From Leptospirales bacterium (GTDB lineage Bacteria; Spirochaetota; Leptospiria; Leptospirales; Leptonemataceae): a stretch of DNA of 57,200 bases. This document shows positions 1-8,602 of the stretch, one piece after another. Positions within the stretch are counted from its first letter, which is position 1. The number at the start of each line of letters is the position of its first letter. The position numbers and the translations under genes were made by a program. The notes beneath the pieces were generated by a model that saw only the letters and a list, made by a program, of their open reading frames with translations, had not been told where the DNA came from and searched no databases. The stretch is taken from contig JAEUSB010000008.1 of NCBI GenBank assembly GCA_016788865.1, forward strand, positions 1 through 57,200, read 5' to 3'.

Positions 1-483
1 AAAGCGGAGGCTGCAGTTAACGATCAGACAAAACAATTCCTGGGAATGAACGGTAAACGCACGGTTGATTCTTTCCATAAAGAACTCGGAAAGATCATGT
101 GGGAATACTGCGGCATGGCACGCAATGAAGCCGGCCTAAAAAAAGCCATTCAGCGTATTCCAGAGCTCCGCGAAGAATTCTGGAAAAACGTAAAAGTTCC
201 GGGGAGCGGTGAAGCGCTGAATATGGAGCTCGAGAAAGCTGGTCGCGTCGCTGATTTCCTTGAATTCGGTGAACTTACTTGCCGCGACGCTCTTGATCGG
301 AATGAATCTTGCGGCGGACATTTCCGCGAAGAATATCAGACGGAAGACGGCGAAGCCAAGCGTAATGATGACAAGTACTGCTATGTTGCTGCATGGGAGC
401 ACAACGGTAAGTCGGAGCCTAAGCTGAACAAAGAACCACTCGTTTACGAGAACATTCATCTCGCAACGCGAAGCTATAAATAA
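1..483 (+). CDS. sdhA: Succinate dehydrogenase/fumarate reductase flavoprotein subunit, C-terminal part
   Basis: The frame is open from the first base, so this is the 3' end of a gene that begins outside the window. The 160 visible codons match the C-terminal helical and capping region of SdhA/FrdA, the FAD subunit that oxidises succinate to fumarate. The stretch around CGGHFREEY and the following acidic GEAKRND segment are typical of the non-classical (Bacteroidetes/Bacillus-like) SdhA branch. FAD-binding and active-site segments lie upstream and cannot be checked. Sixteen bases separate its stop from sdhB, so the two are co-transcribed; the membrane anchor gene sdhC is probably upstream. 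Confidence 0.93.
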   Translation, partial: KAEAAVNDQTKQFLGMNGKRTVDSFHKELGKIMWEYCGMARNEAGLKKAIQRIPELREEFWKNVKVPGSGEALNMELEKAGRVADFLEFGELTCRDALDRNESCGGHFREEYQTEDGEAKRNDDKYCYVAAWEHNGKSEPKLNKEPLVYENIHLATRSYK

Positions 484-499
484 GGACAGGATCAGAAAA

Positions 500-1282
500 A
501 TGAATCTTACATTATTTGTCTGGAGACAGAAGGATAAGGACCAGAAAGGAAAGATGGTCAAGTACGAAGTGGGCGATGCGGAAGGTGTAAACGAGCATAT
601 GTCCTTTCTTGAAATGCTTGATGTTCTGAATGAACGTTTGGTGAATCAAGGCGAGGAGCCTGTTGCATTCGATCATGATTGCCGGGAAGGAATTTGTGGC
701 GCATGTAGCTTGATGATCAACGGGATTGCACACGGACCTGAGTCTGGAACAACAACCTGCCAATTGCACATGCGCAAGTTCAAGAACGGTGATACGATTC
801 ACATCGAGCCATGGCGGGCAAAGGCCTTCCCGGTGATTCGGGATCTCGTTGTAGATCGGGGCGCGTTCGATCGTATTATCCAGGCTGGCGGCTTCGTGTC
901 GGTTAATACTGGAAATGCAGTGGACGCCAACGCGCTCCCAATTCCAAAAACGGCTGCGGACCTTGCCATGGACGCCGCGCAATGCATTGGATGTGGCGCC
1001 TGCGTTGCATCGTGTAAGAATGCCTCAGCAATGCTTTTTGTTTCCGCAAAAGTTTCACACCTTGGCCTCCTGCCGCAGGGGGAACCGGAGCGTGATCGCC
1101 GTGTGCTCTCTATGGTTGCGCAAATGGATGAAGAGGGGTTTGGCAATTGTACCAACCAGTATGAATGCGAGGCTGTCTGTCCTAAGGAAATTAGCGTTGA
1201 TTTTATCGCTCAAATGAATCGTGACTATCTTGCCGCCGTAGCGCGTGAGCGTCCCACGCGTGCGGAGATGGGCGCCGGCTAA
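500..1282 (+). CDS. sdhB: Succinate dehydrogenase iron-sulfur subunit
   Basis: 260 residues. SdhB carries electrons from the flavin subunit to the quinone through three iron-sulfur clusters on the cytoplasmic face of the membrane. The [2Fe-2S] ligands are in the CREGICGAC segment plus a later Cys in TTTCQLH. The [4Fe-4S] motif is [11 protein letters not shown], and the remaining ligands are in [13 protein letters not shown]. The length and the [12 protein letters not shown] form fit the non-classical SdhB branch, in agreement with the sdhA fragment. The ATG start follows a purine-rich AAGGACAGGA. No anchor-subunit gene follows, so sdhB closes the operon here. Confidence 0.96.
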   Translation: MNLTLFVWRQKDKDQKGKMVKYEVGDAEGVNEHMSFLEMLDVLNERLVNQGEEPVAFDHDCREGICGACSLMINGIAHGPESGTTTCQLHMRKFKNGDTIHIEPWRAKAFPVIRDLVVDRGAFDRIIQAGGFVSVNTGNAVDANALPIPKTAADLAMDAAQCIGCGACVASCKNASAMLFVSAKVSHLGLLPQGEPERDRRVLSMVAQMDEEGFGNCTNQYECEAVCPKEISVDFIAQMNRDYLAAVARERPTRAEMGAG

Positions 1283-1295
1283 TTTCCACTGCCCT

Positions 1296-1402
1296 GGAAG
1301 CCGGCTTCCGAGCAGAATTCGCCCACCCCCGTGGGTGGCTTCCGCCTCTGGAGGCGGGATAGAGCAGGGATACTATGGGGGCCCGTCGGTCGGTGTCGGG
1401 CC
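1296..1402 (+). other. Run of hairpins between sdhB and the TonB-like gene
   Basis: The 248-base gap holds a perfect 14-base palindrome (GGAAGCCGGCTTCC, 1296-1309). It is followed by three hairpins: CCACCC/GGGTGG (1323-1338), CCGCCTC/GAGGCGG (1342-1357) and GGCCCG/CGGGCC (1380-1402). The octamer GGCTTCCG occurs twice. No hairpin is followed by a T run, so none is a classical intrinsic terminator. The region may be a 3' stabiliser for the sdh mRNA, a factor-dependent terminator or a structured leader of the next gene. I recognise no RNA family. Confidence 0.5.
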
Positions 1403-1530
1403 AGCCCATACGCGGATTCGCCAGAAGTCAAGCGAACCTGTCACAGGCTTGTCGTATGCTTACGATGGCGAGATCCGTGGCCTCGATTTTTTCGTTTTCG
1501 CACTAACCCACTCCTGGAACCTGAGTCAGA

Positions 1531-2187
1531 ATGTCTGTGGCGACTGCATCGCAAAACGGGCCGGCAGCATCGGTCTGGTTAGCAGCTCTGAAAGATCGAC
1601 TGAGCGGCTTTTTTGGAATTTCACTTGGGATTCATTTCGTCCTGGCCGCGGGCATGTACATCTATCTTTACGCCTGGCCTGAACCCGAGCATTACGTGGC
1701 ATCCGTCGCAATCTATATGGGCGACGCCGATGTGGATCGCGAAACCACAGGAAAAGGCAAGGGCAACAAAGACGCTGACAAAGATAAGAAACCTTCCTCG
1801 GAAACGGGCACAGGCCCCAGCTCCAACTCACCCGATTGGGGCACGGCTTCTGATCCGTCCATTGAAGGCGGCACTCGGTATGCTCCAGACATCTGGATCG
1901 ATGGCAATCTTGAGGATCTCTATCCAGCGCGAGCGAAACAGGCAAACCTGGGCAAGGTTACAGTTGCAATCACACTCTTGTTTGATACCACAGGCCAGGT
2001 CCGCAAAGCGCAAGTTCGTTACGTCCGTAGTCCGGGGAACGCCCACAAACCATTTGAAAACGATTTCATCGCAGCCGCCAACCAGGTCGCGCTAACTCGC
2101 ATGCGCCTGCGCAACCAGGGCTACAGGAAAGACGGAAAGAAAGTTGATTTCAAATGGGATACTGTAATCAACTTCAGCCTTCAATAG
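1531..2187 (+). CDS. TonB-like protein (energy-transducer C-terminal domain)
   Basis: 218 residues. A short cytoplasmic N-terminus is followed by one membrane segment at about residues 29-48, a hydrophilic Lys/Gly/Ser-rich linker at about 65-100, and a C-terminal domain that begins near LYPARAKQANLGKVTV. That domain has the TonB_C pattern: Y-P-x2-A, then beta strands, then a final basic strand. TonB proteins span the periplasm and pass proton-motive force to outer-membrane receptors. The linker is short and lacks the Pro-Lys repeats of classical TonB. No ExbB, ExbD or receptor gene is nearby, so the partner is unknown. No strong ribosome-binding site precedes the ATG. Confidence 0.75.
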   Translation: MSVATASQNGPAASVWLAALKDRLSGFFGISLGIHFVLAAGMYIYLYAWPEPEHYVASVAIYMGDADVDRETTGKGKGNKDADKDKKPSSETGTGPSSNSPDWGTASDPSIEGGTRYAPDIWIDGNLEDLYPARAKQANLGKVTVAITLLFDTTGQVRKAQVRYVRSPGNAHKPFENDFIAAANQVALTRMRLRNQGYRKDGKKVDFKWDTVINFSLQ

Positions 2188-2241
2188 ACGTTAGTTGCTT
2201 TCCTCTGTGCCTTTTCGCTGTTTAGAAAGTGGCAGAAGCGA

Positions 2242-3723
2242 CTACGGTGCCTGCACCCAAACTGAAACAGACCCGCCGGGACACCTAAAATCCCCCCAGC
2301 CGTGTTCATTTGTAGTGATCGTGTCTTTGATGTGTTCCGTCAGATCAATAAACCGAGTATGAGGTTTGCCCGTCTCCATCCATTTGTGGCCTTCAGGGCC
2401 ATCGCTAAGTAGCACGGCCATGGCGCGTGGATGATTTGCGTCACCCAACCTGCTCCAGCCAATGCAATTGTAATGATCGAAATAGTCGATCTGCGGACCA
2501 AAGCCAAAATCGGAACGAGCGCGTAAGAATTTGTCGATTAACCAACGGTGCGAGGGGAGATTGACCTTGTGGCGTTGGCCATCCCTGCCAAAATCTTCGT
2601 ACTCGGCGCCGTAGTAATCAGGATAAAACAGGCATGGGTATCCCTCGCGACGCAACAGTATCAAAGCATATGCAAGCGGTTTGAACCAGGGTTCAACGGT
2701 TGATTCGAGTGCTTGCAAGGGTTGCGAGTCATGATTGTCGACAAAGGTCACAGCATGCGTGGGTCTCTCCTGCATCAGTGTTCCATGCAGAATTCGACGC
2801 ATGTCGTAGTTTCCGCTCGAATGACTGGCTGCATGAAAATTAAAGTGAAGCGGCACATCGAATACGGCCATGCGACCCCCAATGATATTGATATACCAAT
2901 GAAGGGCTGAAATGTCCGGAACCCAGTACTCGCCAACGATGAACAAATCGCGGCCGACGTGCTTTTCCATTTCATCCAACCACGCAGGAAAGAACCACGC
3001 CGCGATGTGTTTTATAGCATCAAGACGGAACCCGTCTACACCGGTTGTATCGAGGTACCATTTTCCCCAGCGGCTCAATTCTTCCCGCACTTCTGTATTC
3101 TGAAAATCGAGGTCACAACCCATAAGGTATGAGAAGTTGCCCTTTTCCAGGGCTACTTGATCGTCGAACGCCTTGCCCTGGAGAAGGTAAACGGTGTTCC
3201 GCTCCATGGGTTGATTGTCATCGTAATCGACGGCGTCAAAGTGCCTCCAATGCCATTCAAAATCTGAATACTGTTTTCTTCTCCCTGGGAACGCGAAGTG
3301 CGTATAGGCTTTAATATCCTTTTCCGGGCCTTTGGCGTGCAATCTGTTGTCCTGCCAGTAAGGGGTTGCCCGGACAAGTTCAGCGGCGTCGCCTCCCATT
3401 CTGTGATTGAAGACACCATCTGCATAGACCTGGAGCTTGTTCTGCTTCAATACTTCAATAGCTCTAAGGTATTCGCCTTTTGTGCCATACTTGGTTCTCA
3501 CTGAGCCTTTTTGATCGAACTCGCCCAGATCATACATGTCGTAGACCCCGTATCCAACATCTCCGCCACCGCCGATTCCTTTGTAAGCCGGTGGTAGCCA
3601 GAGACCGGAGATACCGGCCCTGGCAAGTTCAGGAGCTGTTCGGGCTACTTCATTCCAGAGGGATCCATCGGCTCGATTGTACCAATGGAAAAACTGCATC
3701 ATCACACCATTCAGGTCAGCCAT
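2242..3723 (-). CDS. Cytoplasmic alpha-amylase (GH13)
   Basis: 493 residues with no signal peptide, so it probably acts inside the cell on stored or imported alpha-glucan, hydrolysing alpha-1,4 bonds. The N-terminus MMQFFHWY, the GLWLPPAYKG segment and the overall length match the bacterial liquefying/cytoplasmic subfamily (AmyS or E. coli AmyA type). The GH13 catalytic residues are visible: nucleophile Asp235 in FRLDAIKH, acid/base Glu265 in VGEYW, and Asp332 in FVDNHD. The calcium-site motif DGVFNH is also present. It converges with the TonB-like gene and stands alone, with no glycogen genes nearby. Confidence 0.93.
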   Translation of the reverse strand: MADLNGVMMQFFHWYNRADGSLWNEVARTAPELARAGISGLWLPPAYKGIGGGGDVGYGVYDMYDLGEFDQKGSVRTKYGTKGEYLRAIEVLKQNKLQVYADGVFNHRMGGDAAELVRATPYWQDNRLHAKGPEKDIKAYTHFAFPGRRKQYSDFEWHWRHFDAVDYDDNQPMERNTVYLLQGKAFDDQVALEKGNFSYLMGCDLDFQNTEVREELSRWGKWYLDTTGVDGFRLDAIKHIAAWFFPAWLDEMEKHVGRDLFIVGEYWVPDISALHWYINIIGGRMAVFDVPLHFNFHAASHSSGNYDMRRILHGTLMQERPTHAVTFVDNHDSQPLQALESTVEPWFKPLAYALILLRREGYPCLFYPDYYGAEYEDFGRDGQRHKVNLPSHRWLIDKFLRARSDFGFGPQIDYFDHYNCIGWSRLGDANHPRAMAVLLSDGPEGHKWMETGKPHTRFIDLTEHIKDTITTNEHGWGDFRCPGGSVSVWVQAP

Positions 3724-3771
3724 AGTTGGAGATCAGAAAGGTGGCGGGTAAATTTAGTCGAGCGGAAAAAA

Positions 3772-4080
3772 CTATTCGCGCAGAGCAACCTGGATCAAGA
3801 GATCCATTTCGTCTGAGACGAGCGGCTCGCGCATCACTCGCAGTGGATTCTGTGCATCACGAGAAATAATTTCCACGGCCGCATCTGCTAGCCGCTCAGT
3901 TTGACCAGTTATTGTCAGTCCAACCGAGAATGCTACGGTCATGGCCAGAAATAACGCTGAGCCTCGGATTGTGCTCTGGCGTTCCACATTTTTCATAACA
4001 CATTGTGCAATGTGGCAATTCCAGTCTGTGCTACAGGAGCGCGATTCGATCGCCTGTCTAAAAAGTTCATTGTGCTCCAT
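3772..4080 (-). CDS. Small single-pass membrane protein, candidate anti-sigma factor
   Basis: 102 residues. A cytoplasmic N-terminus of about 40 residues is followed by one hydrophobic segment (about 42-60, ALFLAMTVAFSVGL) and a C-terminal tail of about 40 residues. The ATG lies 14 bases inside the end of the upstream sigma-factor gene, so translation is probably coupled. No sequence family is recognised. Its position, size and topology are those of a short CnrY-type anti-sigma factor, which holds an ECF sigma factor at the membrane through its N-terminus. That role is inferred from context only. It has no zinc-finger ZAS motif (HxxxCxxC). Confidence 0.6.
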   Translation of the reverse strand: MEHNELFRQAIESRSCSTDWNCHIAQCVMKNVERQSTIRGSALFLAMTVAFSVGLTITGQTERLADAAVEIISRDAQNPLRVMREPLVSDEMDLLIQVALRE

Positions 4081-4579
4081 GTTCTCCCTCCTTTTCCATC
4101 AGCTTCCGTAACATCCCGCGTGCTCGGTGCGAGCGGGATTTTACCGTTCCCTGACTGATTGCAAGTGCCGCTGCAATTTCCTTTTCCGAAAAGCCGCTGA
4201 TAGCCAGCTTCATTACGCTCATATATTGTTGCGGTAGTCTTTTAATCCAGCCGAGAATTTCTTCCCGTTTCGATTGCGGCAATTGTTCAGCCGGTGCAGG
4301 TTGTGGTTGGCTTTGCAGCTTCTCGAGTTTTCTTTCTTCACGGCTGAGCTTTTCATTCATTCGCAGCGATTCATTTCGGGCAATTGCGTAAAGCCAGGTA
4401 CTGAGTGCTGAACGCCCTTCAAACTGCTTCTTCTGGAGACCTTTGAATGCGCGGAAGTATGCCTCTTGAACCACGTCATCGATCGCGTGGTAGAAACGAG
4501 TGTACAGATTTTTCTCCACGGCAGATAGAACAACTGCCTTGGTGCTATCGACCACCTGGGAAAATTCTGTTTCCGTCAT
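4067..4579 (-). CDS. ECF-type RNA polymerase sigma factor
   Basis: 170 residues with the two-domain layout of ECF sigma factors. Region 2 (about 10-75) includes the DVVQEAYFRAFKGL segment and the STWLYAIARNE helix that recognises the -10 element. Region 4 (about 105-160) includes the helix-turn-helix FSEKEIAAALAISQGTVKSR. It directs RNA polymerase to a stress regulon. The upstream gene encodes a Spy/CpxP-like exported protein 21 bases away. The downstream small membrane protein overlaps by 14 bases. An ECF-like promoter precedes the operon, which suggests autoregulation. Confidence 0.92.
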   Translation of the reverse strand: MTETEFSQVVDSTKAVVLSAVEKNLYTRFYHAIDDVVQEAYFRAFKGLQKKQFEGRSALSTWLYAIARNESLRMNEKLSREERKLEKLQSQPQPAPAEQLPQSKREEILGWIKRLPQQYMSVMKLAISGFSEKEIAAALAISQGTVKSRSHRARGMLRKLMEKEGEHGAQ

Positions 4580-4600
4580 GATTCTCGAGTTCGCTTCTCT

Positions 4601-5065
4601 TTATAGAGGACTATCGTGGTGAGCCAGGAAACGCTCCATCTTGGTTCTGAGGGTGGCTTTTTGTTCTGGCGTAAGTTTGGAATGAAACTCTGCAAACCTC
4701 GAAATCAAATACAGCCGAGCAGATTTCATTTCATCGGTATGATCATCAAATACCTTGTTCAGTTGGGCCGGGTCGATTTTCTCTGCCGTCACCTGACTGA
4801 GGATGGCCTGGTGCATTGAGTTTCTGCCAGGCTGCATCTCGGCCCGTTTTTTGAGCACGTCATCCTTGATCGCTTCCAGCTGTGCCCGTTGCGCCTGGTC
4901 GAGTTTGAGCTCCCCCGAGAGTTTCCGAACCACCCAGGCAGCGCGCGCATCTGCTGAATTGCTGAAGGGCCCCCAGCGCTGGCACATCCAGAATGTGCCT
5001 CCGATTGTGACACCGATGCCAGCAACCAGACCCACTGCCGCGCCGATCAGAAACTTCCTGTTCAT
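4601..5065 (-). CDS. Membrane-anchored Spy/CpxP/CnrX-like periplasmic sensor
   Basis: 154 residues. A glycine-rich N-terminal membrane anchor or signal (about 5-29) is followed by an all-helical Gln/Lys-rich periplasmic domain. The two repeats LKLDQAQRAQLEAI and LTPEQKATLRTKM match the LTxxQ motif of the Spy/CpxP/ZraP superfamily, which also includes the nickel/cobalt sensor CnrX. Such proteins bind misfolded proteins or metals in the periplasm. As first gene before an ECF sigma factor and a small membrane protein, a sensor role is more likely than a chaperone role. The ligand cannot be read from the sequence. A GGAG sits just upstream of the ATG. Confidence 0.75.
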   Translation of the reverse strand: MNRKFLIGAAVGLVAGIGVTIGGTFWMCQRWGPFSNSADARAAWVVRKLSGELKLDQAQRAQLEAIKDDVLKKRAEMQPGRNSMHQAILSQVTAEKIDPAQLNKVFDDHTDEMKSARLYLISRFAEFHSKLTPEQKATLRTKMERFLAHHDSPL

Positions 5066-5085
5066 TCCCGCTCCACCTGCTTCTT

Positions 5086-5131
5086 AAGACCCTGCCATAC
5101 GGCGGAAGGTTCCCACAATCATTATTTGTGG
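5086..5131 (-). promoter_or_regulatory. Candidate ECF promoter and adjacent inverted repeat
   Basis: On the minus strand, GGAACC (5113-5108) is separated by 16 bases from GGTCTT (5091-5086). This fits the usual ECF promoter form (GGAAC, 16-17 bases, then a GTC- or TCT-like -10). It lies 21 bases before the start of the Spy-like gene. Directly upstream is a CCACAA-N7-TTGTGG inverted repeat (5113-5131), a possible regulator site shared with the divergent uvrB. Both calls are made by eye. Confidence 0.4.
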
Positions 5132-5171
5132 ATTAGGGTTGAACCCAACCTCACCCCCCTGAACGTGAGCC

Positions 5172-7244
5172 ATGGCTGATCGAAAGTTTCGTCTGGTTTC
5201 TGACTACAAGGCGGCAGGTGACCAGCCGCGGGCTATTCAGGGATTGGTCGACGCAAGCCTTGCCGGAAAGCACCGGCTCTGCCTCGTGGGTGTAACTGGA
5301 TCCGGAAAGACCTATACAATGGCTTCGTTTCTTGAACGAGTCCAGCGGCCCGCCTTGATTCTGACGCATAACAAGACGCTAGCTGCTCAGCTCTATCGCG
5401 AGTTTCGCGAGTTTTTCCCGGAGAATGCCGTAGAATATTTTGTTTCCTATTACGATTATTATCAGCCCGAGGCCTATGTGGCATCCAGCGACACTTATAT
5501 CGAGAAGGACGCCTCGATCAACGAGGAGATCGATCGACTGCGCCTGCGTGCAACCTCATCCCTTTTGGAGCGCCGGGATGTCGTAATAGTTTCCTCCGTT
5601 TCCTGCATTTACGGCCTGGGATCGCCTGAGGAATATCGTCATAGTCTCGTGATGCTCGATGTTGGACTTGAGCTGGACCGAAACGACGTCATTCGGCAGC
5701 TGCTGCACATTCAGTACGTGCGCAACGATGTAGCCCCGACCCGCGCTACTTTTCGCGTACGAGGAGATACGCTAGAGGTGTTCCCGGCTTACCGTCAAGA
5801 AGGAATCCGGATAGAGTGGTTTGGAGATGAGATTGAGAACATTTCCTACTTTGATCCACTTAGCGGTCGCATTCTAGACAAGCCCAATCGCGTAGTCATC
5901 TATCCAGCGAAACATTTCATCACTTCGCCTCCAAAACTCAAGGATGCCGTGGAAGCAATCAAACAGGAGCTTGAGGCTCAGGTGGAGCTTTTTAAGAAAA
6001 AGGGAAAGCTACTTGAAGCAGAAAGAATCGAGCACCGGACTAAGTACGATCTTGAAATGCTCACCGAGATGGGATACTGTAATGGAATTGAAAACTATTC
6101 AAGACCACTTTCGGGACGAAGAGCGGGTGAGCGGCCGGCTTGCCTCATTGACTATTTCCCCGATGACTTTGTCACAATCGTGGATGAGAGCCATGTGACC
6201 ATTCCGCAAATTGGCGGGATGTTCGAAGGCGATCGTGCGCGGAAGCAAACGTTAGTTGATTTTGGTTTCCGTCTGCCATCTGCGCTGGACAATCGTCCCT
6301 TGAACTTCAAGGAGTTTGAGACATTGACGCGTGATATTGTTTACGTAAGTGCTACACCTGCGGATTACGAAAAGGAGCATGCGGAAGTTGTTGTAGAGCA
6401 ACTCATTCGACCTACAGGCCTTGTGGATCCTGAGGTTGAAGTGCGACCTGTGAAGAACCAGATTGAAGATATCCTGCTTGAGGTCAGAAAGCGCGTGGCC
6501 GCAAACGAGCGGACCTTGATCACAACACTTACCAAGAAGATGGCGGAAGATCTCTCCGATTACCTTGGAGATCTTGGAATCAAGGTTGCGTACTTGCATT
6601 CAGAAGTGCTGACAATGGAAAGGGTTCAAATCATTCGAGATCTTCGCACCGGCAAGTATGATGTGCTCGTGGGTGTGAATCTATTGCGCGAAGGTCTGGA
6701 TATACCTGAGGTTTCACTCGTCGCAATTTTGGACGCCGATAAGGAAGGGTTCCTGAGAAATGCCAGGTCGCTGATCCAGACAATGGGGCGCGCGGCACGG
6801 AACGTTCACGGCCGAGCAATTTTGTATGCGGACCGGATCACGCCGTCCATGGAGAACGCAATGCGCGAAACTTCGCGCCGCCGCAAGCTCCAGGAGGAAT
6901 ATAACCGCGAACACGGGATTACTCCGGAAACAATCAAGAAGGAGATTCAGGATATCCTCGAGCGGGAGAATCTCGCGGACCAGGAAGATCGAATTGCGGC
7001 GGAATTGGGCACACAACTTCAGATTACAGATGATATGACTGGCGCCCAGCGGCTGGCGGAAATTCGGCGCGCTATGCTCGAAGCTGCTGCCAACATGGAA
7101 TTTGAGAAAGCAGCGCTTTTGCGTGACGCTATGATGGCCGTCGAGCGCGGTGAAGACGTGAACTTTTCCAAACTTGCGTCCAATCGCAAAACAAAGCGCC
7201 AGCAGGGCGATGTTGTACCAATGAAGAGAAAAGGGCGGCGTTAA
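5172..7244 (+). CDS. uvrB: Excinuclease ABC subunit B
   Basis: 690 residues, a usual length for UvrB. UvrB receives damaged DNA from UvrA, opens the strands and recruits UvrC for incision in nucleotide-excision repair. The Walker A motif GVTGSGKT is at 40-47. The beta-hairpin region [11 protein letters not shown], the helicase box [10 protein letters not shown], the motif [30 protein letters not shown] and the C-terminal UvrC-binding helices (UVR domain, about 630-665) are all present. The ATG start gives the expected [20 protein letters not shown]-terminus. It is divergent from the sigma-factor operon. No uvrA or uvrC is in the window, which is common. Confidence 0.98.
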   Translation: MADRKFRLVSDYKAAGDQPRAIQGLVDASLAGKHRLCLVGVTGSGKTYTMASFLERVQRPALILTHNKTLAAQLYREFREFFPENAVEYFVSYYDYYQPEAYVASSDTYIEKDASINEEIDRLRLRATSSLLERRDVVIVSSVSCIYGLGSPEEYRHSLVMLDVGLELDRNDVIRQLLHIQYVRNDVAPTRATFRVRGDTLEVFPAYRQEGIRIEWFGDEIENISYFDPLSGRILDKPNRVVIYPAKHFITSPPKLKDAVEAIKQELEAQVELFKKKGKLLEAERIEHRTKYDLEMLTEMGYCNGIENYSRPLSGRRAGERPACLIDYFPDDFVTIVDESHVTIPQIGGMFEGDRARKQTLVDFGFRLPSALDNRPLNFKEFETLTRDIVYVSATPADYEKEHAEVVVEQLIRPTGLVDPEVEVRPVKNQIEDILLEVRKRVAANERTLITTLTKKMAEDLSDYLGDLGIKVAYLHSEVLTMERVQIIRDLRTGKYDVLVGVNLLREGLDIPEVSLVAILDADKEGFLRNARSLIQTMGRAARNVHGRAILYADRITPSMENAMRETSRRRKLQEEYNREHGITPETIKKEIQDILERENLADQEDRIAAELGTQLQITDDMTGAQRLAEIRRAMLEAAANMEFEKAALLRDAMMAVERGEDVNFSKLASNRKTKRQQGDVVPMKRKGRR

Positions 7245-7342
7245 CTTCGCTCTGCGAACAGCGCTTGCTGCCCGTCTGTGGGTGCGCACATCAACAGCCC
7301 TTGCATTTTCTTTTCGGGCCAGCGCCCACGCTGTGGTCGCAG

Positions 7343-8500
7343 TCAGGCGTCCGCTTTCTCGCCTGGCTTGAGTGCGGGACCCATTCCAGCCAGACTCTTC
7401 AGGTACGCATTTACGAATGAGTCGAGTTCGCCGTCCATAACGGCGTCTACGTTCGAGGTTTCATGGTCTGTACGCAGGTCTTTGACGAGTTTGTATGGAT
7501 GCATGACGTAACTCCGAATCTGACTGCCCCATGCCACGTCTCGCTTTTCTCCCGAACGACTCTCAATATCATCTTCAATACGCTGCTTCTCAAGTTCGTG
7601 CAGGCGAGCCTTCAGCATTTTCATGGCTGTTGATTTGTTCTTCATCTGGGACCGTTCGTTCTGGCATTGCACAACTATACCTGTAGGTAGATGAGTGATG
7701 CGCACCGCTGAATCAGTCTTGTTCACATGCTGACCACCGGCGCCGCTGGAACGATATGTATCTATCCGCAGTTCTTTGTCATCGACGTTCACCTGAACGG
7801 AATCGTCGATATCGGGAGTGATGTGTACGGCAGCAAACGATGTATGACGTCGCTTATTAGAATCAAATGGAGAGATTCGCACCAGACGATGAACACCATT
7901 TTCTGACTTGAGCAAACCGAACGCGTTGTTCCCACGGACGATCAACGTGGCGCCCTTGATCCCGGCCTCTTCTCCCTGTTGTATGTCGGCTGTTTCCACT
8001 CGGAATCCGCGCTTCTCAAACCAACGCATGTACATGCGCAGAAGCATTTCGGCCCAATCCTGGCTTTCCGTGCCTCCAGCTCCGGAGGAAATATTGACCA
8101 GAGCATCACGCCCGTCGTCTTCGCCTGTTAGAGCTTCGGCTAATAGTAGTTCCTCAAAATGCTCTCCCAGTTTCTTGAGATCGCCTTCGAGCGATTCGAT
8201 TCCTGCTTTCTGGTCTTTGATTTCTTCGAGCGTCAGGTCCACGAGATCAGGGAATTCCTCAAGTTCGTTCCTAAGTGTTTTCCAGGGGGTGGTGCGGCGC
8301 TCAAGATCCGCTTTGTGCATGGAAACTTTCTTGGCATTCTCTGGATCATCCCAGAAGTTAGGTCGTGCCGTGAGCGATTCAAGGTCTTCGAGTTCCACCA
8401 GAATCCCGCTGATTCCTTTCTGCTCCCAGCGCTCGTCGAACTGCTTCTTAAGTTCAGCGTGGCCTTTTAAAAGCTCGTCTTTGTTCCTGAATTCCGGCAC
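7343..8500 (-). CDS. prfB: Peptide chain release factor 2
   Basis: 385 residues, starting at GTG. RF2 recognises UGA and UAA stop codons and triggers peptide release. The GGQ motif is at 255-257 within SSGAGGQHVNKTDSAVRI, and the RF2-specific SPF anticodon-like tripeptide is in VRISPFDSNKRRHTSF. Many bacteria need a programmed +1 frameshift at an in-frame UGA near codon 25. Here the frame is continuous through that region and no CUU-UGA-C element is seen, so autoregulation by frameshifting is absent. The divergent hybrid-kinase gene begins about 100 bases away. Confidence 0.96.
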   Translation of the reverse strand: MPEFRNKDELLKGHAELKKQFDERWEQKGISGILVELEDLESLTARPNFWDDPENAKKVSMHKADLERRTTPWKTLRNELEEFPDLVDLTLEEIKDQKAGIESLEGDLKKLGEHFEELLLAEALTGEDDGRDALVNISSGAGGTESQDWAEMLLRMYMRWFEKRGFRVETADIQQGEEAGIKGATLIVRGNNAFGLLKSENGVHRLVRISPFDSNKRRHTSFAAVHITPDIDDSVQVNVDDKELRIDTYRSSGAGGQHVNKTDSAVRITHLPTGIVVQCQNERSQMKNKSTAMKMLKARLHELEKQRIEDDIESRSGEKRDVAWGSQIRSYVMHPYKLVKDLRTDHETSNVDAVMDGELDSFVNAYLKSLAGMGPALKPGEKADA

Positions 8501-8602
8501 CTTTCCAGAAGCCGGAGAAAAGCCTTGCTTTCAAGTACATTTTGCAGTCAGGCTGATCGCGCAATGAATCGCGCATTGTCGAGCAGGCAAGGAGGGTAAT
8601 CG

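Noticed and set aside
1245..1682. 145-codon open frame across the sdhB/TonB-like gap
   Set aside because: It overlaps the end of sdhB and the start of the TonB-like gene in another frame, contains the hairpin repeats and has no recognisable protein features.
8440..8500. Programmed frameshift in prfB
   Set aside because: The frame is continuous from the GTG start and there is no in-frame UGA with the CUU slip site.
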